In this document: one piece after another, positions 15,972-24,339 of the stretch | Layout of the letters: every line of letters begins with the position of its first letter | Numbering within the stretch: the first letter of the stretch is position 1 | NCBI GenBank assembly: GCA_033763995.1 | Contig: JANRJL010000060.1 | Location: 7,852-71,851 of the forward strand | Reading direction: 5' to 3' | DNA: 64,000 nt | From: GCA-2737725 sp033763995 | GTDB taxonomy: Bacteria > Pseudomonadota > Alphaproteobacteria > Rhodospirillales > Rhodospirillaceae | Program-made: the position numbers and the translations under genes | Notes under the pieces: generated by a model | Told to the model about the DNA's origin: nothing | The model's input: only the letters and a program-made list of their open reading frames with translations | Databases searched by the model: none

Positions 15972-16706
15972 ATGGACCAAACACCCCTTAAACGGCCGCA
16001 GTTTTTCTTCACGACCGCGCCGCTGCCGTGCCCCTATTTGCCCGAGCGGCTGGAACGCAAGATCGTGACGGAGCTTTCCGGCCCCGGCGCCGAAGGCCTG
16101 CACGAGGGCTTGGCGCGGGCCGGGTTCCGCCGCAGCCATTCGATCGCCTACGCCCCCGCCTGCCCCGGCTGCCGCGCGTGCGTGCCGGTGCGCGTCAAGG
16201 TGCGGGAGTTCGAACGCAAGCGCACGCTGGCGCGCACGTGGCGCGAGAACGACGACATGCTCGCGATCAAGGTGCCGGCGCGCGCCACCAGCGAGCAGTT
16301 CGACCTGTTCAACCGCTATCAGCAAAGCCGCCACACCGGCAGCGACATGGCGTTGATGGGATTCTACGAATACAGCGCCATGATCGAGGACAGCCCCATC
16401 GACACCTTCATGGTCGAGTTCCGCGACCACATGGGCGCGCTGGTGGCCGTGTGCCTGACCGACCGCACCAACGACGGCCTGTCGGCGGTGTACAGCTTCT
16501 TCGAGACCAAGAGCCCGCGCCAGGGCCTGGGCAATTTCATCGTCCTGTGGCTGATCGAGCACGCGCGCAAGGTCGACCTGCCCTACGTTTATTTGGGCTA
16601 CTGGATCGCCGACAGCGCCAAGATGGCCTACAAGGCGCGCTTCCAGCCGCTCGAAGCGCTGGGCCCCGCCGGGTGGGAAGCGCTGGAGATGCCAAGCGCG
16701 GGTTAA
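15972..16706 (+). CDS. bpt: Aspartate/glutamate leucyltransferase (bacterial N-end rule)
   Basis: 244 residues. Bpt transfers Leu from Leu-tRNA to proteins beginning with Asp or Glu, marking them for ClpS/ClpAP. It has the ATE1-like fold: the N-terminal PCPYLPER, APACPGCRACVPVRVKV with its Cys cluster, and PYVYLGYWIADSAKMAYKARFQPLE. ATG at 15972, 34 bases after motB; upstream open frame to 15912 is not family-like. Its TAA shares the bases TTAA with the convergent parC stop (16703-16706). Confidence 0.93.
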   Translation: MDQTPLKRPQFFFTTAPLPCPYLPERLERKIVTELSGPGAEGLHEGLARAGFRRSHSIAYAPACPGCRACVPVRVKVREFERKRTLARTWRENDDMLAIKVPARATSEQFDLFNRYQQSRHTGSDMALMGFYEYSAMIEDSPIDTFMVEFRDHMGALVAVCLTDRTNDGLSAVYSFFETKSPRQGLGNFIVLWLIEHARKVDLPYVYLGYWIADSAKMAYKARFQPLEALGPAGWEALEMPSAG

Positions 16707-18988
16707 CCGCTAAACGGCCGGTCTTCGCGCGAAAAGCCCTTCATGGGCAGGCGGCCAGCTTGGGCGCGTTGGCCGATCCATTCGCGCAAGCTCGTCTCGA
16801 CGCGCTCGCCGCTGCCCGTCATCCAACTGAGGCCCGCCTTCAGCGTGAACACCTTGGCGTCGGCACAGCCGCCGTCCTTGTAGCGCTGCAGAATCACCCC
16901 GCGGCCGCGGCCCATTTCCGGCACTTCGCTGAGCGGGAAAATCAGCAGCTTGCGATTCTCGCCGATGATGGCGACATGATCCCCCGCCGTGCCGAACAGA
17001 CCGCCCGGCAAGCTGGGCTGCACCGGCGTGCACACCACGGCCTTTTCCTTCTCGGCCAGGTTCAAGACCTGCTTGCCGTTCTTGGTTTGCGCGAACACCT
17101 GCTCGGCGGGCACGACGAAGCCCCGCCCTTCGCTCGAGATCACCAGGAACTTCTGTTCGCGGTTGAACACGAACATGGACACGATGGCGGCGTCGTTGGG
17201 CAACTCGATCATGAGGCGGATGGGTTCGCCGAAGCCCCGGCCCTGCGGCAGCTTGTCGGCCCCCACCGCGTAGAAGCGCCCGTCGGAGCCGAACAAGAGA
17301 ATCTTATCGGTCGACTGCGCCTTCACCGCTGCTTGGAAGGCGTCGCCTTCCTTGAACTTCACGTCGGCGTCGCCCGCCATGATGTCGTCGCGGTGGCCCT
17401 TCATGGCCCGGATCCAGCCCTTGGCCGACAGCACGATCGTCACCGGCTCCTTCTCCACCAGCGCGTCGATGGGGATCACCACGGCCGTGGGCGCGTCGCC
17501 CAACTCGGTACGGCGTTTGCCCAGCGGCGTCTTCTGGCCGAATTCGTCCTTGATCTCCTTGACCTGGTCGGCGATGGCCTTCCACTGCTGCTTTTCGTCC
17601 TTCAGCAGCGCGCTCAGGCCCTTCTTCTCCTCCGACAGTTCCTTGTGCTCGCGCTTGATCTCGAATTCCTCGAGCTTGCGCAAACTGCGCAGCCGCATGT
17701 TGAGGATCGCCTCGGCCTGATTGTCCGTGAGCCCAAACGCCTTCATGAGCTTCGGCTTGGGCTCATCCTCGGTGCGGATGATCTTGATGACTTTGTCGAG
17801 GTTCAAGTAGCAGATCAGATAGCCGTCCAGCAGTTCCAGGCGCGCCTTGATCTTTTCCAGGCGATGCTTGGAGCGGCGCACCAGCACCACTTGCCGGTGA
17901 TCCAGAAAGGCTTGCAGCAACTCGCGCAGGCCCATGACCTTGGGCGTGCCGTCGGCGTCCAGCACGTTCATGTTGAGCCCGAAGCGGACTTCCAGTTCCG
18001 TCTGGCGGAACAGTTGTTCCATCAACTGCTCGGGGTCCACCGTGCGCGACTTGGGCTCCAGGACGATGCGCACGTCTTCGGTGGATTCGTCGCGGATATC
18101 GGCCAGGAACGGCAGCTTCTTGTCGTTGAGCAGTTCGGCGATGCGCTCGATCAGCTTGGCCTTCTGTACCTGGTACGGAATTTCGGTGATGATCAGGTTG
18201 AATTGGCCGCGCTCGTACTTTTCCACTTTCCACTTGGCGCGCACGCGCAAGGAACCCCGGCCGGTGGCGTAGGCGTCCTTGATGGTCGCGCGGCTTTCGG
18301 CCAACACGCCGCCGGTGGGGAAGTCGGGGCCCTGCACGAAGTCCAGCAACGTGGACACATGGGCCTTGGGCGTTTTGATCAGGTGCAGCAGCGCATCGCA
18401 CAGTTCGCCCACGTTATGCGGCGGAATGTTGGTGGCCATGCCGACCGCGATGCCCGACGAGCCGTTGGCCAGCAGGTTCGGCACCGCGGCCGGCATGACG
18501 ATGGGCTCGGATTCCTCGCCGTCGTAGGTGGCGCGGTAATCGATGGCGTCCTCGTCGAGGCCTTCCATGAGGCGCATGGCAAAGGGCGTCAGGCGCGCCT
18601 CGGTGTAGCGCATGGCGGCCGCGTTATCGCCGTCGATGTTGCCGAAGTTGCCTTGGCCTTCCACCAACGGATAGCGCACCGCGAAATCCTGGGCCAAACG
18701 CACCATGGCGTCGTAGATCGACTGATCGCCGTGGGGATGAAATTTGCCCATGACGTCGCCGACCACGCGCGCGCATTTTTTAAAGCCGGTGCCGGGGTCC
18801 AGCTTCAATTGCCGCATGGCATAGAGCAGACGGCGGTGAACCGGCTTCAGCCCGTCGCGCACATCGGGCAGCGAGCGCGAGACAATCGTGGACAGCGCAT
18901 AGGCGAGATAGCGCTCGCCCAGGGCATCGGCGAGCGGCGCTTTTTTGATCTCGCCCACGGGTTTGGGCGCGGCGGGCGTGCGGGCCAT
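16703..18988 (-). CDS. parC: DNA topoisomerase IV subunit A
   Basis: 761 residues. ParC with ParE decatenates replicated chromosomes. LADALGERYLAYALSTIVSRSLPDVRDGLKPVHRRLLYAM contains the QRDR-like region; the catalytic Tyr lies in the MRYTEARLT segment. A C-terminal beta-propeller (about 500-761) is typical. The start at 18988 (MARTPAAPK) is preferred to the frame's earlier codon at 19000. ParE is not in the window. It ends with a shared TTAA against bpt. Confidence 0.95.
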   Translation of the reverse strand: MARTPAAPKPVGEIKKAPLADALGERYLAYALSTIVSRSLPDVRDGLKPVHRRLLYAMRQLKLDPGTGFKKCARVVGDVMGKFHPHGDQSIYDAMVRLAQDFAVRYPLVEGQGNFGNIDGDNAAAMRYTEARLTPFAMRLMEGLDEDAIDYRATYDGEESEPIVMPAAVPNLLANGSSGIAVGMATNIPPHNVGELCDALLHLIKTPKAHVSTLLDFVQGPDFPTGGVLAESRATIKDAYATGRGSLRVRAKWKVEKYERGQFNLIITEIPYQVQKAKLIERIAELLNDKKLPFLADIRDESTEDVRIVLEPKSRTVDPEQLMEQLFRQTELEVRFGLNMNVLDADGTPKVMGLRELLQAFLDHRQVVLVRRSKHRLEKIKARLELLDGYLICYLNLDKVIKIIRTEDEPKPKLMKAFGLTDNQAEAILNMRLRSLRKLEEFEIKREHKELSEEKKGLSALLKDEKQQWKAIADQVKEIKDEFGQKTPLGKRRTELGDAPTAVVIPIDALVEKEPVTIVLSAKGWIRAMKGHRDDIMAGDADVKFKEGDAFQAAVKAQSTDKILLFGSDGRFYAVGADKLPQGRGFGEPIRLMIELPNDAAIVSMFVFNREQKFLVISSEGRGFVVPAEQVFAQTKNGKQVLNLAEKEKAVVCTPVQPSLPGGLFGTAGDHVAIIGENRKLLIFPLSEVPEMGRGRGVILQRYKDGGCADAKVFTLKAGLSWMTGSGERVETSLREWIGQRAQAGRLPMKGFSREDRPFSG

Positions 18989-19056
18989 GCGGCAGGTCAC
19001 TCCATACGGACGGAACGGATCGGGCGCGGCCCGAATCCGTTAATATTTGTCTATAT

Positions 19057-19084
19057 GTAGTATCTCATGGAATTTGGCTGTCAA
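19057..19084 (-). promoter_or_regulatory. Possible parC promoter
   Basis: On the minus strand TTGACA (19084-19079), a 16-base spacer and TACTAC (19062-19057) lie about 70 bases before the parC ATG, in an AT-rich gap just after recO begins to end. The -35 is perfect, the -10 is weak. Confidence 0.35.
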
Positions 19085-19820
19085 CAAATTGGCCCTCTAG
19101 GCGCTTGAGTCTCTCGACGAATCGCTCCCGTGCGGCGGGCATGGCGTGGTGCTGCGGGCTGAACACGTGGGTCGCGAAAAAATGCCCGGTCAGCGCCAAG
19201 GCCGAGAGAATGTCCGACACGTTGGGTAGGCCCGGTTCACCGCGCAGGAATCCCGGTAACGCCAGCAAGCGTTTCGCATAGGGTGCCGCCGCTGCCGTGG
19301 AGACGGCCCGGCCCGACCTGGGCGAAACATACGTCAGATCCTCCGCGCTGCCGGTGGCAGCGCAGGACGATAAATCCAAACCGAATCCGAGATCACGCAG
19401 CAACTCCAATTCCCATTGGGCATAGCGCGGCAGCCAGTGAGGCTGAGCAAAATCCTCGAACAGCTTGAGCGTGGCGGCGTAAATCTCAGGGTGGGGCTGG
19501 CGCTCGGGCAACAGCGCATCGACCAGCGCGCAGGCCGACGACATCGCCGCCAGTTTGTCGGGATCCGTGAGCGCGTCGGCCGAGTGGCTGTGCAGAAATT
19601 CGACCGTGAACGTGCCGAGGTGTTCTTCCAGCCGCGCGCGCCACGTCGCCTTGAGCGCGTTGCCGGGCTGCAGCGAGCCCTTCATGCGGCGGCTGAAACC
19701 CGCTTTCACCAGCCCGGCGTAACGGCCGTTGTGTTCGGTCAACAGCGAGATGATCGCGTCGTGCTCGCCGTGGCGGCGAACCGAGAGGATGAGACCGTGA
19801 TCGTCCCAGGCGTGCGCCAT
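19065..19820 (-). CDS. recO: DNA repair protein RecO
   Basis: 251 residues. RecO with RecF/RecR loads RecA onto SSB-coated gaps. The N-terminal OB fold is clear (WDDHGLILSVRRHGEHDAIISLLTEHNGRYAGLVKAG), as is the helical C-terminal domain (RYAQWELELLRDLGFGLDLSSCAATG). ATG at 19820. It follows era and a small two-helix ORF in the usual era-recO order. Confidence 0.92.
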   Translation of the reverse strand: MAHAWDDHGLILSVRRHGEHDAIISLLTEHNGRYAGLVKAGFSRRMKGSLQPGNALKATWRARLEEHLGTFTVEFLHSHSADALTDPDKLAAMSSACALVDALLPERQPHPEIYAATLKLFEDFAQPHWLPRYAQWELELLRDLGFGLDLSSCAATGSAEDLTYVSPRSGRAVSTAAAAPYAKRLLALPGFLRGEPGLPNVSDILSALALTGHFFATHVFSPQHHAMPAARERFVERLKRLEGQFVDSQIP

Positions 19821-19832
19821 GGGTGCGCGCGC

Positions 19833-20003
19833 CTATTGTAAGCGGTTAAACAGGAGGATCAGCCCGGTGATGACTCCGGCGAGGCCGATGAACGTAAGCG
19901 CGTAGTCGGGCCAAGCGGGAACGACCTTGCGCCGGCGCCGTTCCACCAGCGCGCCCAGCGCCACGACCCCGAAAAAGAAACACCCGACCGCGAAGAGTTT
20001 CAC
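19833..20003 (-). CDS. Small two-helix membrane protein between era and recO
   Basis: A 56-residue frame starting with GTG at 20003 and ending TAG at 19833: MKLFAVGCFFFGVVALGALV, a basic stretch ERRRRK, then a second helix YALTFIGLAGVITGLILLF. The two helices with a positive loop make a plausible hairpin membrane protein. It fills the era / recO gap in the same direction (40 bases after era, 12 before recO), so co-translation is likely. Family unknown; the start codon is uncertain. Confidence 0.5.
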   Translation of the reverse strand: MKLFAVGCFFFGVVALGALVERRRRKVVPAWPDYALTFIGLAGVITGLILLFNRLQ

Positions 20004-20043
20004 GACGCCCGCACCCTTAAATCACGCGCAGACCTAAACCGAA

Positions 20044-20970
20044 TCACGCATTGAAGTCGAGCCCCCAGGCCGAATAGTGCCCGCGGTCCTCGCGCCAGTT
20101 TTCCTTGACCTTCACATGCAGGAATAGGTGCACCTTGTGGCCCAAAATGCCTTCCAGTTCCTTGCGGGCCGCCGCGCCCACGGCCTTGATGCGCTTGCCG
20201 CCCTCGCCCAGGATGATGGCCTTGTGGTTGTCGCGCGAGACGTAAATGATCTGCTCGATGCGCACGCTGCCGTCCTTGCGCTCTTCCCATTTTTCGGTTT
20301 CGACAGCACACGAATAGGGCAATTCTTGCTTGAGCTGCAGGAACAACTGCTCGCGGGTCATCTCGGCAGCCAGCAATCGGCCCGGCAGGTCCGAGACCTC
20401 GTCGGCGGGGAACAGCCACGGGCCCTGGGGCACAACGGCCGCGATATGCGCCTTGATGGCGTCGAGCCCGTCGCCCGTGAGCGCCGAGACCATGAACACC
20501 TGACTGAACTTGGCCGCGTCGTGCAACTCGTTGGTCAACGTCAGCAGCCTGCCCTTGTCGGCGATATCGACCTTGTTGAGCACGAGCAAGGCTTCGCGGC
20601 CGGACTCTTTCAACTGCGCGACGATGCGCCGGCTGTCGTCGCTGAGCCCCTTCGACGCATCGATCACGAACATCACCACGTCGGCCTCGCCGGCCCCGGC
20701 CCAGGCGGCAGCCACCATGGCCCGCTCCAGACGCTGCTTGGCGGCAAAGATGCCCGGCGTATCCACGTAAATCACCTGCGCCGGGCCATACATCGCGATG
20801 CCGCGCACGATACTGCGCGTGGTCTGCGCCTTGGGCGTGACGATGGACACCTTGGCGCCCACCAGCGCGTTGACCAGCGTCGATTTGCCCGCGTTGGGCG
20901 CGCCGATGACGGCGACGAAGCCGCAACGCATGTCGGCCGGATCGACGGGTGTCTCGGGTGTATCGGTCAT
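20044..20970 (-). CDS. era: GTPase Era
   Basis: 308 residues. Era binds the 3' end of 16S rRNA and assists 30S assembly. G1 is GAPNAGKST, G2 is in QTTRS, G3 is DTPG, G4 is NKVD, and the KH domain carries GEGGKRIKAVGAAARKELE. ATG at 20970, overlapping the rnc stop by 4 bases, giving the standard lepB-rnc-era run. Confidence 0.96.
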   Translation of the reverse strand: MTDTPETPVDPADMRCGFVAVIGAPNAGKSTLVNALVGAKVSIVTPKAQTTRSIVRGIAMYGPAQVIYVDTPGIFAAKQRLERAMVAAAWAGAGEADVVMFVIDASKGLSDDSRRIVAQLKESGREALLVLNKVDIADKGRLLTLTNELHDAAKFSQVFMVSALTGDGLDAIKAHIAAVVPQGPWLFPADEVSDLPGRLLAAEMTREQLFLQLKQELPYSCAVETEKWEERKDGSVRIEQIIYVSRDNHKAIILGEGGKRIKAVGAAARKELEGILGHKVHLFLHVKVKENWREDRGHYSAWGLDFNA

Positions 20971-21689
20971 GTGGCCGCGGGCTCCCCGAGTTTCGCCAAG
21001 AGCGCCGCCGCGGCGGCCTGTTCGGCGATGCGTTTGGAGCGCCCCGCCCCTTGGGCCTGTTCGCCGGTCGATAAACTCACGGTGACGTTGAAGTTGGGCG
21101 CATGATCCGGCCCGCTGCGCTCATGCACGGCATAAGCGGGCAACGCGAGACCGCGTCCTTGGGCCCATTCCTGCAATGTGCTCTTGGCATCTTTCGGCGG
21201 CGCCTGGGATTCGCTCACCAAGGTCGTCCATTGCGACAATATGAAGGCCTTGGCCGGGCCCATGCCGCCATCGACGTACATGGCGCCGATCACGGCCTCG
21301 CAGGCGTCCGCCAGCACCGCGTCGATATCGTCGGCGGTCTGGCCCGGGGCCATGCGGATTGCGCCCGCCATGCCGCTGGCGCGCGCGACGCGAGCCAGCG
21401 TCGGCGCGCTCACCAGCAGCGCCAAGCGCTGCGCCAACTGCCCCTCGGCCTCGTCGGGGAAGGTGTCGATCAACAGCTCGGCGATGACGAGGCCCAGCAC
21501 CCGATCACCCAGAAATTCCAGGCGCTCGTTGGCGAATTTATCCTGGGCGTGTTCCATCGCCTCGCCCGACTTGCGCAGGCCGATGACGCTGCGGTGCGTC
21601 AGCGCGCGCGCCAGCAGCGACGGATCGGCAAAGCGATGGCCGATGACGTTTTCCAAAGCGCTCTGAGGCTCGCGTGATGCAGCCGCCAT
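20967..21689 (-). CDS. rnc: Ribonuclease III
   Basis: 240 residues. RNase III cleaves double-stranded RNA in rRNA and mRNA processing. The signature NERLEFLGDRVLGLVIAE and the second acidic set (ADACEAVIGAMYVDGG) are present, with a C-terminal dsRBD (AKSTLQEWAQGRG ... AAAALLAKLG). The ATG at 21689, 7 bases after lepB, is preferred to a TTG at 21713 inside lepB. Confidence 0.95.
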   Translation of the reverse strand: MAAASREPQSALENVIGHRFADPSLLARALTHRSVIGLRKSGEAMEHAQDKFANERLEFLGDRVLGLVIAELLIDTFPDEAEGQLAQRLALLVSAPTLARVARASGMAGAIRMAPGQTADDIDAVLADACEAVIGAMYVDGGMGPAKAFILSQWTTLVSESQAPPKDAKSTLQEWAQGRGLALPAYAVHERSGPDHAPNFNVTVSLSTGEQAQGAGRSKRIAEQAAAAALLAKLGEPAAT

Positions 21690-21696
21690 GGCCGCG

Positions 21697-22458
21697 CTAT
21701 ATGATGCGATCAAAGAAGCGGCTGAAGCGCATGGCGAAGGGCCAGCGCCACACTTCCCAAATCGCCGCCGTGCCGTCGGTGGAGAAAAACAGCACTTCGG
21801 CGCGGCCGACGAGGTTCTCGAAGGGCACGAAGCCCACGTCGGCGCGGCTGTCGAGCGAGTTATCGCGGTTGTCGCCCATCATGAAGAAGTGCCCGGGCGG
21901 CACGGTGAACTCGCGCGTATTGTCGTAGCTGCGGCTGTCGCCTTCCTCGAGAATCTTGTGGCGGCGCCCGCCCGGCAGGGTCTCGGTGTATTGCGTGACG
22001 CGGCGCAGACTGCCGAAGCGGTCGGTGTAGACGAAATCGTCCATGCGCTCGCGCTCGATCAGTTCGCCGTTGATGAACAACCGGCCGTCCTTCACCTGGA
22101 TGGTGTCGCCCGGCAGGCCGATCAGGCGCTTGATGTAATCGGTCTTGTTGTCGCGCGGCAGCTTGAAGACGATGACGTCGCCGCGCTTGGGCTCGGTGCC
22201 CCACACCCGGCCGTCGATGGGCGCGAAACTGAGCGGAAAGGAATGGCGGCTGTAGCCGTAGGAATACTTCGAGACGAACAGGTAATCGCCTTCCAGCAGC
22301 GTCGGGATCATGGACCCCGAGGGAATGTTGAAGGGCTCGAAGGCGATGGAGCGAAAAACGATGGCGATGAGGATGGCGTAAACGACGGTCTTGACCGTCT
22401 CGAGAAAGCCATCGTCCTTGCGCGCGGGAGCTTTGCCGTTGATCGCCGATTGAGCCAT
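21697..22458 (-). CDS. lepB: Signal peptidase I
   Basis: 253 residues. A single N-terminal membrane helix (about 20-40) is followed by the catalytic Ser in IPSGSMIPTLLEGD and the general-base Lys in DYIKRLIGLPGD; the GDNRDNSLDSR box is intact. It removes signal peptides at the outer face of the inner membrane. Many of its likely clients (lipoprotein excepted) are in this window: slt, the acylase and the Tat-type enzymes. It begins the lepB-rnc-era-recO operon. Confidence 0.95.
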   Translation of the reverse strand: MAQSAINGKAPARKDDGFLETVKTVVYAILIAIVFRSIAFEPFNIPSGSMIPTLLEGDYLFVSKYSYGYSRHSFPLSFAPIDGRVWGTEPKRGDVIVFKLPRDNKTDYIKRLIGLPGDTIQVKDGRLFINGELIERERMDDFVYTDRFGSLRRVTQYTETLPGGRRHKILEEGDSRSYDNTREFTVPPGHFFMMGDNRDNSLDSRADVGFVPFENLVGRAEVLFFSTDGTAAIWEVWRWPFAMRFSRFFDRII

Positions 22459-22533
22459 GACTTTGATTTATCGAGAGAATTCGGCGGCAAAGACCGGCCT
22501 TCGCGCCGTGGCCCGCGAGATAAGCCCCGCTCG

Positions 22534-24228
22534 GTGCACAAAGTCAAGCGAGGCGCGGATGAACAGGCTGTGAGGCCTAGCCAGAGGCGCCGCGCCGCCT
22601 TAAGAAAAGCCCTCCGCAGCCCGACAACCAGCCACGACGAGGTCGCATTGCAATCCAGACATGCGAATGCCGGTGATCGCTCTGACGATGACCTGGTCAA
22701 GCGGCTTGAGTCCGCGGGCAACTTATTCGTGATCACGGACGAGGTGTTGCGGGCGCTCACCAGCGCGCCAACTCTTGCGCGTGGCCTTGCCGTGGCGCGG
22801 TCGGGTGACCTTCGGGCGCTCGATGCTGCTGTGGCCGAGCCCGCCGTCGCCCAGGAATTTGCCCGGCCCTTGGCGACGGCGGCCTTGCGCGAAATGATCC
22901 TGCCGTCGCTCACCCTCGAGGCCGTTTTGACACGGTTGCGCCGGCAATTTTTGCAGGTATGTGTCAACCCAGGTCCTCTGCCATCTGCCAAAGTCAATTT
23001 CGAGGCCGTGTTGAATATCGCGCTTCAATGTTGGCTGAACGAATTCGTTTGGGAAGAGACGGCTGAAGAAAGCTTATGGGTTGATATTCAGGAGTCGAAT
23101 GTTCAATCGGCTCTCTTGACCAACCCCGGCAACGCTGAGACCGGCTTGGCCGTGCTGGCATGTTACCGCCCCCTCTATCGCTTGCCGCGCATCGCCGACC
23201 TCGCATTGAGCCGACTCCCGCAGCGCGGCGGATTGTCCGAACTGATCCGCGTCACGATCGTCGAACCGCGACGTGAGGCGGACATCAGCAAGGGGTTTCC
23301 CCGCCTTGAGTCGCCGGCGGACGCGATTTCTCGGGCGGTGAAACAACAGTACGAGGAAAACCCTTATCCGCGTTGGACCCGCCCCCTCCGGCATGAACCG
23401 GTCACGGCGCAACAACACTGGCAAGTGGTCCTACCGCGCGACATGGCGCGTATGGCGCCCGTCGCGGAGCCGCTGAACATCCTGATCGCCGGGTGCGGCA
23501 CCGGCCACCAAGTCGCCGCCGTCGCGAGCCGACTGCCAAATTCGAATATCCATGCCATCGACTTATCGAGCGCCAGCCTGGCCTATGCGAAACGAAAGGC
23601 AGAAGAACTGGCTCTCCACAACGTGACATTCGAATTGGCCGATATCCTCGACTTGGGTTCACGGCCGGAGTTCCAAGGACGATTCGACTATGTCGAGTGT
23701 TTTGGCGTCCTGCATCACATGGCCAACCCGGCCGCCGGGCTGCAAAGCTTGGCCACGTGCGCCAAGCCGGGCGCCGTGTTCTATCTCGGGCTCTATAGCC
23801 GGCTCGGCAGTGGACAAGTCCTGGCCGCACAGTGCGCCATCGCCGACATGGGCCTGCAACGCACGGCAAAGGATATCCGCCGCCTTCGCAAAATGATCGC
23901 GTTGAACATCCTGGGCGGCGCGCGTCTCCCGTTCGATCCAAATGGGCTTGAGAAATTCGTCGATTACTACTCAACGTCGATGTGCCGCGACCTGCTGTTT
24001 CATGTCTGCGAGCACTTCTACGACGCCCGCGCGATCAAGCCGCTGCTTGATCAAGCGGGGCTTGAATTCGCCTGCTTCGAGCTTCCTGCCGGACTGGCGA
24101 AAGAACGATACTTCGAGGAGTTCCCCCACGATCCAAGACTCGCCGATGCCGAGGCCTTCTCCGTGTTTGAAGCCAGGCGCGGCGGGCTGGGCGGGATTCA
24201 CCGCTTTTACGCCCGCAAACCCTCATAA
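22534..24228 (+). CDS. Class I SAM-dependent methyltransferase with N-terminal helical region
   Basis: 564 residues from the GTG chosen at 22534. The C-terminal half holds the methyltransferase: ILIAGCGTGHQVAAVASRLP (motif I), HAIDLSSASLAYAKRKAEEL, FDYVECFGVLHHMANPAAGLQ and KPGAVFYLGLYSR. A QQYEENPYPRW motif just before it is shared with methyltransferases of magnetospirilla-type alphaproteobacteria that usually carry TPRs. The N-terminal half is helical without clear TPR repeats. Substrate unknown. The frame is open back to 21688, but that part is antisense to lepB. It is the only plus-strand gene in this stretch, so probably an insertion. Confidence 0.65.
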   Translation: MHKVKRGADEQAVRPSQRRRAALRKALRSPTTSHDEVALQSRHANAGDRSDDDLVKRLESAGNLFVITDEVLRALTSAPTLARGLAVARSGDLRALDAAVAEPAVAQEFARPLATAALREMILPSLTLEAVLTRLRRQFLQVCVNPGPLPSAKVNFEAVLNIALQCWLNEFVWEETAEESLWVDIQESNVQSALLTNPGNAETGLAVLACYRPLYRLPRIADLALSRLPQRGGLSELIRVTIVEPRREADISKGFPRLESPADAISRAVKQQYEENPYPRWTRPLRHEPVTAQQHWQVVLPRDMARMAPVAEPLNILIAGCGTGHQVAAVASRLPNSNIHAIDLSSASLAYAKRKAEELALHNVTFELADILDLGSRPEFQGRFDYVECFGVLHHMANPAAGLQSLATCAKPGAVFYLGLYSRLGSGQVLAAQCAIADMGLQRTAKDIRRLRKMIALNILGGARLPFDPNGLEKFVDYYSTSMCRDLLFHVCEHFYDARAIKPLLDQAGLEFACFELPAGLAKERYFEEFPHDPRLADAEAFSVFEARRGGLGGIHRFYARKPS

Positions 24229-24252
24229 TGACCGTTGCGCGCATGAGCCGCG

Positions 24253-24316
24253 CTATTTCGCCGCCGCCACCGCCGTGATGATCACCAACGCCTTGGAGGC
24301 CGCCTCCTTGGCGGCG
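24253..24316 (-). pseudogene. Remnant of an acpS 3' end with internal deletion
   Basis: Read on the minus strand, 24316-24253 encodes AAKEAASKAL joined directly to VIITAVAAAK and a stop. The first part is the AcpS signature; the second is an AcpS C-terminus. Thirty bases (24287-24316) are identical to 25541-25570 inside the intact acpS, and 24268-24287 differs by one base from 25339-25358. The join is at a shared Ala-Leu codon pair. It is about 1 kb from the real gene, across the response-regulator gene. Confidence 0.75.
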
Positions 24317-24339
24317 CATCCTCATGGCGGAACGTCGGG

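Noticed and set aside
16028..19060. Plus-strand open frame of 1010 codons across bpt and parC
   Set aside because: It is antisense to parC and out of frame with bpt; the product is Arg/His/Gln-rich without any domain, as GC-rich shadow frames are.
21688..22533. N-terminal extension of the plus-strand methyltransferase frame
   Set aside because: This part is antisense to lepB and has a low-complexity shadow composition; a later start is used.
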